Of a stretch of DNA of 6,094 nucleotides, positions 1 to 5,986 are shown in pieces. The notes beneath the pieces are model-generated. The model did not search any database and had not been told where the DNA came from. It saw nothing but the letters and a program-made list of their open reading frames with translations. Source of the stretch: Candidatus Scatoplasma merdavium (GTDB taxonomy: Bacteria; Bacillota_I; Bacilli_A; RFN20; CAG-288); NCBI GenBank assembly GCA_017694135.1, contig JADING010000024.1, forward strand, positions 1 to 6,094, given 5' to 3'. Both the position numbers and the translations under genes were made by a program. Numbering within the stretch: position 1 is the first letter of the stretch; each line of letters starts with the position of its first letter.

Positions 1-402
1 ATTAATAAAAATACCGAGATAAGGAACGATAGATGCCTTGTTAGCTACCGCAATCTTAATTTCGTCTCCTTCGTCAAAAACGAGAAAACCAATAACGCCG
101 TAGTTGTTTTTTATATACATATAGACATCAATTAAATCTTCTTTCGGAATCGGATGAGATTTAACAAACTTCCCATGTTCATAAATAAACGCCCCGTTAC
201 ACCCGCAGACAGAAACGTCAAAGCCGAGTTTTTTCTGCACCTTCATCGACATTCTTCTCTCGCGTCCAGTAACTAGGCAAACCTTACCTCCAGCCGCGTG
301 AAAATCCTGTAAAAACTTGGTATTTTTCCGTGTTAAAAGCGTTAATCTTCTCTTGGGATAAAACAAGGTACCATCTAAATCAGACGCTATTAACTTAATC
401 AT
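1..402 (-). CDS. Cof-type HAD-superfamily phosphatase, N-terminal 134 residues (3' end beyond window)
   Basis: Translation from the ATG at 402-400 stays open to the window edge. Residues 4-13 read LIASDLDGTL, the HAD motif I, with Asp8 the expected nucleophile and Asp10 the general acid/base. Residues 44-47 (VTGR) are motif II, and 66-74 (CGCNGAFIY) match the conserved NGA stretch that precedes the C2-type cap in Cof/HAD-IIB enzymes. Motifs III (Lys) and IV (GDxxND) lie outside the window, so integrity cannot be judged. No signal peptide is seen, so the enzyme is probably cytosolic. Family members hydrolyse small phosphometabolites such as sugar phosphates, PLP, FMN or the riboflavin precursor phosphate (YcsE, YbjI); the substrate here is unknown. 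The start overlaps the apbE-like stop as ATGA, and GAGG at 410-407 lies 4 nt upstream, which suggests translational coupling. Confidence 0.9.
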   Translation of the reverse strand, partial: MIKLIASDLDGTLFYPKRRLTLLTRKNTKFLQDFHAAGGKVCLVTGRERRMSMKVQKKLGFDVSVCGCNGAFIYEHGKFVKSHPIPKEDLIDVYMYIKNNYGVIGFLVFDEGDEIKIAVANKASIVPYLGIFIN

Positions 403-1847
403 AAAACCTCGATAGAAGTGACGCTTGGATTCTGATACATCGGATTAGAAGGATACTTGTCATGCAAGTAATAAAACATGTTCTCTAAAGAAGAATCAAT
501 GTAACAGACCGTACTTATTTCTTCCCCTTCTTTTTCATTCACTTGATAAAAAGCTACCGCATCTTCAGAATAATGCTCGTTTAACTTAGTAAGCAACTCC
601 TCTGCTTCAGTAATTGAATCGCAATTCATTAACGCTGTAGTATACATATCCGCCAAGCCGGAAGAGTCCATAAATACGGAAGTCGCAGCAAAATACGAGT
701 GAGAATAACCGGTATTAGGATCAATAATGTGATGGCGCAACTTTCTACCATCGGATGTGTAATAGTAGTTGTTGTAATACCCTGATGTTGAAAGGTTAAA
801 AGTTCCGTTAATCTCAAAGCCGATATCCGCGCTATTTAAGCTATTTAAATAGCTCTCAGATATAAACCCACCTACTCTTAAAGCTTCGTTGTAATAAGGT
901 GAAGCTATAGATATATTCCAAGAAGTAGAATCAGGTTTACCAATATTGCAAGAAATAGAAGAGGCTCCAGAATTAATCAGAAGCATCCGCGAAGAATACT
1001 CATCTTTAAACTTCTCAGTTGCTAACCCTTTAGCGTAAGCAGAAAGAGTCAAAGAAGGCTTAGAATAATCCCTTCCGGAATTTTGATATTTTTTAATCAG
1101 TTCAGAATGAGATGAAACGTAATCATCGATTCTTTTAATCGAAGAGAATCTTATCGTCCCATCATCGTTAAATTTCAAACTGTCTTGAATCTCTTTTACG
1201 CTCGGAGTAGTGTTTAAAGCTAACTCCAACTCCTCTTCGCTAACATCGTAAAACACCGCGCGCTTTTCGCTGGCGATAATATCAGCAAACTCTCTAACAG
1301 AATCATAATCGGCTGAAGCGGAAATATAGCTATCCCAAAGCATTGAAAGATTACCAATACCCAAGGAAAACTTCCCTTCCGAAACAATTCCAAATTCCAC
1401 CGTTGATTTAAGTGCCTCATATAAATCAGAAGGAATCAACAAGTCTTGATCCTTACCGTAAGAATCATTGACGCACCTTAAATTATTAACAAACTCCCCA
1501 TCGATTGAATAATAGTGATGACGATCGTAATACGCGTTCTGAATTTGGAAAAACTCATTCGCCGCATTTTGAAATTCAGTGTCGGCCTTTCTCATAGTAT
1601 TAGTGTCTTTATCCACGTAATAAGTAATGGAAATATTCGTATTGAAAGGATTGACTGTCTCGTGAAGAGGATTGTTGCTTTCATCGACGAGTTTGACTCT
1701 CTGATTCGAAGCGAAGGAGATGGGTTGAATGCCTAAAGTGTAAGTCAAAAAGTCCTTCTCAGGTTGCGAAGAAGAAGAAAGAGACTCACACGAAGTCAAA
1801 GATACAAACAAACTAGCGATAACAATAGACTTAAATATGCTTTTCAT
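399..1847 (-). CDS. ApbE-family lipoprotein, probable FAD:protein FMN transferase (divergent)
   Basis: Characterised ApbE enzymes transfer FMN from FAD to a Ser/Thr of exported redox proteins, using Mg2+, outside the cytoplasmic membrane. Residues 1-20 form a lipoprotein signal peptide with lipobox LTSC (Cys20), followed by a short Ser tether (22-27). Family landmarks in order are: SEGKFSLGIG at 156-165 with Trp171 (usual S.G.FD.T.GPL..LW), YAKG at 271-274, LINSGASSIS at 290-299 (usual LVNxGGD), W310, HHIIDPNTG at 372-380, and LADMYTTAL at 398-406, where Asp400 and Thr404 match the metal-binding D-x3-T. Length 482 is somewhat above the common 300-350 for the family. The Asp after Phe160, the second Gly/Asp of GGD and the Asp before the AKG loop are substituted, so activity is likely but not certain. 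The start is fixed by the signal peptide; no in-frame start lies between it and the upstream TAA. The HAD gene overlaps its stop by 4 nt. Confidence 0.85.
   Translation of the reverse strand: MKSIFKSIVIASLFVSLTSCESLSSSSQPEKDFLTYTLGIQPISFASNQRVKLVDESNNPLHETVNPFNTNISITYYVDKDTNTMRKADTEFQNAANEFFQIQNAYYDRHHYYSIDGEFVNNLRCVNDSYGKDQDLLIPSDLYEALKSTVEFGIVSEGKFSLGIGNLSMLWDSYISASADYDSVREFADIIASEKRAVFYDVSEEELELALNTTPSVKEIQDSLKFNDDGTIRFSSIKRIDDYVSSHSELIKKYQNSGRDYSKPSLTLSAYAKGLATEKFKDEYSSRMLLINSGASSISCNIGKPDSTSWNISIASPYYNEALRVGGFISESYLNSLNSADIGFEINGTFNLSTSGYYNNYYYTSDGRKLRHHIIDPNTGYSHSYFAATSVFMDSSGLADMYTTALMNCDSITEAEELLTKLNEHYSEDAVAFYQVNEKEGEEISTVCYIDSSLENMFYYLHDKYPSNPMYQNPSVTSIEVL
407..410 (-). promoter_or_regulatory. 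Ribosome binding site of the HAD phosphatase gene
   Basis: GAGG on the minus strand lies within the last codons of the upstream ApbE-like gene, only 4 nt before the ATG at 402. The spacing is short. Initiation is probably helped by ribosomes terminating at the overlapping TGA (401-399). Confidence 0.5.
831..854. repeat. Tandem 9-bp repeat plus 16-bp perfect palindrome inside the apbE-like gene
   Basis: GCTATTTAA occurs twice in tandem (831-839 and 840-848). The second copy is part of the perfect palindrome AGCTATTTAAATAGCT at 839-854. On the coding strand the duplication is in frame and encodes Leu-Asn-Ser twice (residues 334-339). It may be a replication-slippage microduplication. No function is evident. 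Confidence 0.8.
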
Positions 1848-1856
1848 AGCCCGCTT

Positions 1857-1885
1857 ATCTTACCACACCTCCTTTCCATCTTCAA
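1857..1885 (-). promoter_or_regulatory. Candidate sigma70-type promoter of the apbE-like/HAD unit
   Basis: On the minus strand TTGAAG (1885-1880, 4 of 6 to TTGACA) is followed by a 17-nt spacer and TAAGAT (1862-1857, 4 of 6 to TATAAT), with TGG directly before it giving an extended -10 (TGn). The -35 box shares the T-tract of the preceding terminator. A start 7 nt after the -10 falls near 1850, about 3 nt before the ATG at 1847. This is a pattern match by eye in AT-rich DNA. Its support is that a new unit should begin here, after the terminator. Confidence 0.45.
1866..1875 (-). promoter_or_regulatory. Perfect but distant Shine-Dalgarno upstream of the apbE-like gene
   Basis: The minus strand reads AAAGGAGGTG, complementary to the 16S rRNA 3' end, but the AGGAGG core (1873-1868) ends 20 nt before the ATG at 1847, far beyond the usual 5-10 nt. 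No ATG, GTG or TTG at normal spacing is in frame: the codons just before the ATG are GAT AAG CGG GCT, preceded by TAA. The signal peptide begins exactly at the 1847 ATG, so that start is kept. Confidence 0.6.
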
Positions 1886-1914
1886 AAAATCTCCTTGTTT
1901 TTAACCAAGGAGAT
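1884..1914 (-). terminator. Rho-independent terminator of the lipoprotein operon
   Basis: On the minus strand ATCTCCTTG (1914-1906) and CAAGGAGAT (1897-1889) form a perfect 9-bp stem around an 8-nt A-rich loop, followed directly by a T run (six Ts counting the last stem base, 1889-1884). It begins 8 nt after the TAG stop of the 471-residue lipoprotein gene, so it is well placed to end that transcript. Confidence 0.85.
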
Positions 1915-1922
1915 AAATTTAA

Positions 1923-3338
1923 CTAATTTTTAAAGCCGTATGTAGTCATAAAGTTTTCAATCGGCCCAAACTCCGTTGTACCAAAATCACCAAAGCTGAA
2001 GACTAAAGGCTCAAACTCTTCACCAGTCGTATAGTTGTACATATTGAAGATAAAGTCAATCTGCAAACCAGCTGGCGAAGAAACGTCCCCGGTAATTTTC
2101 ATATCCAAAGTCGTCCACGCCGCAGTGATGCCTTCTGGAACTCCGATACCGAAATTGTTAATGAAGTCTAAACCGATATCGTAATCATCGGTTTTATATA
2201 CTCCATCCTCATAAACCAACTTGTCTAAATTAGAGAAAAGCAACAAGTTCTTCGGATAATTCATGCAGTAGGAAACATCGTTTTCCACCGTAACAAAACC
2301 TCCTTGAGCGTAACCAGGTCGAGAAGGATTCTCACGGGTAACAATCTGAAACTCACCGTTGTAATAATGGCAGTAATAGATATCATCAAACAGCAAAAGC
2401 TGACCGTTAACATTCATCGGCTCTTCTTTGCTTAAGTAGACATATCCGGTATTGTAGGTTGTCAAACCATTTTCTAAAGCGTATGAATCCGTGCAAGTCA
2501 AAAAGTAATAATCCTTGTTAAAATACTCAGATAAAACAATTTGAGAAGCATCATCGCGAACAAATCTAGTGTAATTATCTTTTTCAAACAAGCTTCTTAC
2601 CGCTACTAATTCTTCCGGCGGAATATAACTCTGGGCTCCGTTTTCGACATAGCTATCTAAAGTTGGATTGCTAGCTTTTCCGTAATTAGAGAAAGTCAAG
2701 GTGTAATTGACATCACCAGTTTCATTAGTAGTAACAAAGCTAATGACTAACGAACCGCTGTCTTCTAAGCTGTAAGTAATTGGACCAGTTAGTAAATAAG
2801 CCGATTCATTTAAACCGGAATATTCTAAGATTCTCAAAGAGAGGTTTCTCTTTGAGGTTGTCGCCTCTTTCCCATCGGGAACCAAAGACAAATCTAAACC
2901 AACCAAAGAATTGACATAAGAATTGTCATAAAGAGAGGTAATTGTTACTCCATCTTCTTTCAAAGCTTCCGAAGTTCTTACTTCCCCTTCTTCCGTGAAA
3001 GAATAAGACGAAACGCCTTGCTCAGTCTTCACATATCCAGAAGAAACGTAAGCTCCGCTGTGATACAAGTAAGAATACATGTAAGAAGGAGTATAAACTC
3101 TAGTCTCCGCGCTAGAAAGCATGTTTTTACCGATATTTAACGAATAAGATGAATTCGGATTAGACAAATAAGTAAACGCATCTTTTAAAGAAGTAAACGG
3201 AGCCATTTCAACCTGAGATGAAGAACTCGAACTCGAAGAAGATTCATAAGAAGCAGAACCGCTAGAAGTCGCCGTGTCGCACCCGACTAAGATAGTCGGG
3301 AGCAACAGCAACGATGCTAATTTAATTTTTTTATTCAT
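1923..3338 (-). CDS. Surface lipoprotein with two tandem beta-rich (LolA/LppX-like?) modules, function unknown
   Basis: I do not recognise a named family for this 471-residue protein. Residues 1-20 are a type II signal peptide (Lys-rich start, LLLLPTILVGC, lipidated Cys20), and 21-42 form a Ser-rich tether with nine Ser in a row at 33-41. The rest is Tyr- and acid-rich and looks all-beta. It divides into about 45-235 and 241-471. Both halves share an N-terminal segment leading to an NYT/SYS stretch, repeated Y-x-Y strands, and a C-terminal pattern of hydrophobic strands ending in FSNYG (216-220) or FSFGDFG (447-453). Only the second half carries Cys (282, 323, 358). The layout recalls LolA/LppX-fold lipoproteins that bind lipids or other ligands, but that is a by-eye inference. 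The gene starts 5 nt after the stop of the upstream lipoprotein, whose post-Cys sequence is similar (CDTSTSS versus CDTATSS). It ends in TAG before an intrinsic terminator. Confidence 0.9.
   Translation of the reverse strand: MNKKIKLASLLLLPTILVGCDTATSSGSASYESSSSSSSSSQVEMAPFTSLKDAFTYLSNPNSSYSLNIGKNMLSSAETRVYTPSYMYSYLYHSGAYVSSGYVKTEQGVSSYSFTEEGEVRTSEALKEDGVTITSLYDNSYVNSLVGLDLSLVPDGKEATTSKRNLSLRILEYSGLNESAYLLTGPITYSLEDSGSLVISFVTTNETGDVNYTLTFSNYGKASNPTLDSYVENGAQSYIPPEELVAVRSLFEKDNYTRFVRDDASQIVLSEYFNKDYYFLTCTDSYALENGLTTYNTGYVYLSKEEPMNVNGQLLLFDDIYYCHYYNGEFQIVTRENPSRPGYAQGGFVTVENDVSYCMNYPKNLLLFSNLDKLVYEDGVYKTDDYDIGLDFINNFGIGVPEGITAAWTTLDMKITGDVSSPAGLQIDFIFNMYNYTTGEEFEPLVFSFGDFGTTEFGPIENFMTTYGFKN
2833..2856. 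repeat. Intragenic 10-bp perfect inverted repeat (hairpin)
   Basis: CTCAAAGAGA (2833-2842) and TCTCTTTGAG (2847-2856) are exact reverse complements separated by 4 nt. In the mRNA the hairpin covers codons for residues around 161-169 of the 471-residue lipoprotein. No T-tract follows on the coding strand, so it is not a standard terminator. Confidence 0.8.
3282..3300. repeat. GC-rich 8-bp inverted repeat within signal-peptide codons
   Basis: CCCGACTA (3282-3289) and TAGTCGGG (3293-3300) are exact reverse complements around a 3-nt loop. In the mRNA of the 471-residue lipoprotein the hairpin occupies nucleotides 39-57 after the start, encoding the residues just before lipobox Cys20. It lacks a following T run. 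It lies beyond the usual initiation footprint, so it is more likely to affect elongation than start-site access, if it acts at all. Confidence 0.75.
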
Positions 3339-3343
3339 ATCTA

Positions 3344-5965
3344 TTAAGCCTTAGTAAAATACTCGTAAGTGTATTCAGGGAAATCTTCATCGCCAGATTC
3401 ATCACCGAGGATGTAACTAGTAGAAACTTCATCTAAACCAGCCCATTCCGAAGAAGACAAATTGACGCCTAATCCAAGCTCGCTATCGTAAGTTAATAAA
3501 AGGTAGTAACTATCGAGAATCTCTTTGTTTCCATCGATGATATGAGCTTTCGAGAAGCGACCAGTTGCCGCATCGACTAAGAAGCAGAAATTGTAAGTTT
3601 GACCAGCGACACTAATAGTACCGTGGTTAACACTTACTCCATCCACCTCAATAAGATCTTCAGCAATATTGATTGTGGCGTTCTTTTCTGTGTTCTTCCA
3701 GTTGCCTTTTAAGTTTTCAATAGTGGCACCTTGAGAAGGACGAATAGTTAAGCTAAACTCCGTGCTTCCTTGATCGCCATCAGCATGAGCATCAGTAGAA
3801 ATAGTAAAATCAACAGTAACTTCTTCACTGATACTTACCTTGGTAGTGTCAAAATCAATACGGCTGTCAACAGTATCGATGTATGTCTCTAAGCCGTAAC
3901 TTTCACCTTCGAAAGTAACTTTGGTATCAGGAGGTAAAGCCACGGTACCATAGCCATAAGCCGAAGCGCGCAAACCGAAGCGATATACTCCTCCGGCGTA
4001 AACGGTTGCTGAAGTAGCGGTATCGACATCAAAATCAACGCCGTTGTAAGAGTATTTCATAATGTAATAAGAGTGGACTGCAATGTTGTAAACAACGTGA
4101 ATGTCAACGTCTTTATAGGCTTTCTGATCGGAAAGGTTAGAGACTCTAACAGTAACATCACCTTCGTTGATCGCTTCGAATCTGTTGTAAGAATCATTCC
4201 ATCTAACAACATCTGTATCCTCGCTAGAAACAACATCGTATTGCCACTTGTCTAAAGCGGTAGAAGGAGAAACTTGAATTTCAGTATATTCAGATTCAGT
4301 CAAGACATCACCGCAATTCAAAGTGTTAGTTCCGCTAGCTCCTTCAGCGTCCGGATTGTTAATAGTAACTGAATCAATAGAAGTGACAAAGTAAGCTGAA
4401 GTATCGTAATCAATAGTGCTTACTGGTGCATTGTAAGTGTAAGAAATATCTAAATCTTTAGCAATTGTTCCGCTAGTTGCAAAGTTTTCATCAGCGGTAC
4501 CAGTGATAAACTTATCAGCAGCAAAATCGTATTTATTATCATCGAAACTCTTTTTCAAATAATCGACCTTTGTAAGAGCACCAGTCGAAGTGAACTCTAA
4601 AGTCACTCTAAATTCAGTGTGTTCTTGAACCTTGGAGATAGCGCCATCAGTAGAACCGGTAGAATCGTAAGTGCGAGCGGATTTAATAGTAGTAGTAAAC
4701 CCACCGTCAGACTTAGCAGTAGAAGAAATCTCAACCGAAGATGACTTAACAAAGTCTTCGACAGTCATACCGACGCGGTAAGCATCCATAAAATCGAATT
4801 CGACATTATACATATCATACCCGGTGTTAGTAACTTCAAACGGAGCTACCAAAGGATTGATATATTGAGAATCATTATTCCACTCTTGGTTATCGATTTC
4901 TGAACCAGTCAATTCATTGGTTTCAGATAACTTATATTTACCAGCACGTCCGTTTTGGCCTTCGAAAGTAACAGTAGTATCAACCCAAGAGAAGATTCCG
5001 TTTTCCTCATCTAAAGACTTGTAAACTACGCCCTTTTCAACTCCGAATAAATCGGTGACTTTAAGCAAGGAAGTCTTCTTATCTGCCGATACTTGGAAAG
5101 AGGTTTTAATCTGCTCTTCCGAATTGGAGTATTCAACACCAGTTAAACCCGGAGCGAAGTTCCCCGCTGAAGACTGAACGCGGCCATAGAACAAGTTGTG
5201 CAAACTATCGACAGAATTAGGTAAGACATTAACCTTGGTTCTTTGAATGTACAAAGGGCGCGGCGAAGAAGGATCGTAATAAAAATCGTAAGTGCCGCCA
5301 TCGCTAATGCAGCCGGTGTAATCACCGCGAGTGATATCTAAGTTACCAAAGCACTTGGTTCTATCGATATCCCACTGATACAAAGTGGTTTGAACTCCAT
5401 CTTTCGCAATGATAACAGAGAAATTACCATCTCCTTCAGCGGTAACACCTTTAGCCGAATAGATACCAGTAGCCTCATCTTTGACAAATACCGCAGTGAA
5501 GTCACCTTGGATAGTAACATCGCCAGAAACAGATAATTTAGCCTGAACGATAACTGACTGCGAAGGCATTTCAAAGGTGTAAGTTGTATCGTTGACTTTG
5601 TTAGCAGCTTTCCCGTTGTAAGTGACACCTAAAAGAGTGAATCCCGCATCAACTTCAGCAGTAATAGTAACAGTTTCTCCAGCCTTAGCTTTAGTTTTAT
5701 TAGCGACTAAACTAACGCCAGTTTGAGAAGTGATTCTAATGACGTATTCTTCTTCGACAGGAGTCAAACTAGAGCTTGAAGAAGATTCGCTATCTCCACC
5801 TTGAGAATCTGTAGAAGAGCTAACAGAAGAACTTTCACTAGATTGAGATGTTTCACTGCTACCAGTTGACGAAGAACCCGCTGAACTAGAAGTAGACGTA
5901 TCACAAGCGACAAGGCCGGCAGTCATAAGTAAACTTAAGACCAATAAGTTTTTTGAAGTTTTCAT
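3344..5965 (-). CDS. Large multidomain surface lipoprotein, function unknown
   Basis: This 873-residue protein has a type II signal peptide (1-21, lipobox LVAC, Cys21) and a Ser/Thr/Gly-rich tether (about 22-68) suited to spanning the wall. Residues 73-145 match the divergent InlB B-repeat pattern (Flg_new_2-like), with AGETVTITAEVDAGF (95-109) and TYTFEMPSQSVIVQA (128-142). Residues 150-243 are beta-rich, ending in GGTYDFYYDP (223-232) and LYIQR, reminiscent of carbohydrate-binding modules; two Cys (205, 219) lie here. Residues 250-510 resemble the modules of the downstream lipoprotein. Residues 526-625 look like a BIG2-type Ig domain (RFEAINEGDVTVRVSN, 595-610). Residues 630-745 are probably another Ig-like fold. 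Residues 746-850 start with LKGNWKN and may be a small barrel. No catalytic motif is seen. A binding or adhesion role at the cell surface is the likely reading, ligand unknown. It begins 21 nt after the previous gene. Confidence 0.9.
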   Translation of the reverse strand: MKTSKNLLVLSLLMTAGLVACDTSTSSSAGSSSTGSSETSQSSESSSVSSSTDSQGGDSESSSSSSLTPVEEEYVIRITSQTGVSLVANKTKAKAGETVTITAEVDAGFTLLGVTYNGKAANKVNDTTYTFEMPSQSVIVQAKLSVSGDVTIQGDFTAVFVKDEATGIYSAKGVTAEGDGNFSVIIAKDGVQTTLYQWDIDRTKCFGNLDITRGDYTGCISDGGTYDFYYDPSSPRPLYIQRTKVNVLPNSVDSLHNLFYGRVQSSAGNFAPGLTGVEYSNSEEQIKTSFQVSADKKTSLLKVTDLFGVEKGVVYKSLDEENGIFSWVDTTVTFEGQNGRAGKYKLSETNELTGSEIDNQEWNNDSQYINPLVAPFEVTNTGYDMYNVEFDFMDAYRVGMTVEDFVKSSSVEISSTAKSDGGFTTTIKSARTYDSTGSTDGAISKVQEHTEFRVTLEFTSTGALTKVDYLKKSFDDNKYDFAADKFITGTADENFATSGTIAKDLDISYTYNAPVSTIDYDTSAYFVTSIDSVTINNPDAEGASGTNTLNCGDVLTESEYTEIQVSPSTALDKWQYDVVSSEDTDVVRWNDSYNRFEAINEGDVTVRVSNLSDQKAYKDVDIHVVYNIAVHSYYIMKYSYNGVDFDVDTATSATVYAGGVYRFGLRASAYGYGTVALPPDTKVTFEGESYGLETYIDTVDSRIDFDTTKVSISEEVTVDFTISTDAHADGDQGSTEFSLTIRPSQGATIENLKGNWKNTEKNATINIAEDLIEVDGVSVNHGTISVAGQTYNFCFLVDAATGRFSKAHIIDGNKEILDSYYLLLTYDSELGLGVNLSSSEWAGLDEVSTSYILGDESGDEDFPEYTYEYFTKA
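3349..3353 (-). promoter_or_regulatory. Ribosome binding site of the 471-residue lipoprotein gene
   Basis: TAAGG on the minus strand sits inside the final codons of the upstream 873-residue gene, 10 nt before the ATG at 3338. With only 5 nt between the two genes there is no room for a promoter, so the genes should share a transcript and possibly be translationally coupled. Confidence 0.55.
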
Positions 5966-5975
5966 TTTAAAATTT

Positions 5976-5981
5976 TCCTTT
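5976..5981 (-). promoter_or_regulatory. Ribosome binding site of the 873-residue lipoprotein gene
   Basis: AAAGGA on the minus strand lies 10 nt before the ATG at 5965. The spacer and start contain the self-complementary TTTTAAAATTTT equivalent (5965-5976), which is only A:T pairs and probably of no consequence. The whole gap to the previous stop is 21 nt, too small for an independent promoter. Confidence 0.7.
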
Positions 5982-5986
5982 CATTT

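Noticed and set aside
399..401. Possible reading of TGA as Trp (Mycoplasma-type code), which would extend the ApbE-like protein.
   Set aside because: The extension would be only three residues, the Trp codons checked are TGG, and the TGA forms a typical ATGA overlap with the next gene.
950..980. SGASS at residues 293-297 of the ApbE-like protein resembles the S/T-G-A-S/T core of FMN-acceptor sites, hinting at self-flavinylation.
   Set aside because: It sits exactly where the family has its N-x-G-G-D loop and lacks the preceding acceptor context, so it is better explained as a variant of that loop.
1515..1736. Plus-strand open frame of 73 codons within the apbE-like gene, and a similar one at 4073-4255.
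   Set aside because: Both lie antisense to strong coding frames, lack a good ribosome binding site and show no protein-like features.
5321..5329. RGD tripeptide at residues 213-215 of the 873-residue lipoprotein as an integrin-binding site.
   Set aside because: A three-residue motif occurs often by chance, and nothing else in the context supports integrin binding.
5143..5628. Minus-strand alternative frames of 60 and 96 codons inside the 873-residue gene.
   Set aside because: They are out-of-frame shadows of a gene with a clear signal peptide and domain structure.
1923..5965. FMN-acceptor motif (D-x-x-S/T-G-A-S/T) in the two lipoproteins, which would make them ApbE substrates.
   Set aside because: Closest matches (SGAY in the 471-residue protein, EGASGT and TSGT in the 873-residue one) miss key positions; no convincing site was found.
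5965..5976. Perfect palindrome TTTTAAAATTTT as an operator before the 873-residue gene.
   Set aside because: It is pure A:T in an AT-rich spacer between the ribosome binding site and the start, with no promoter nearby.
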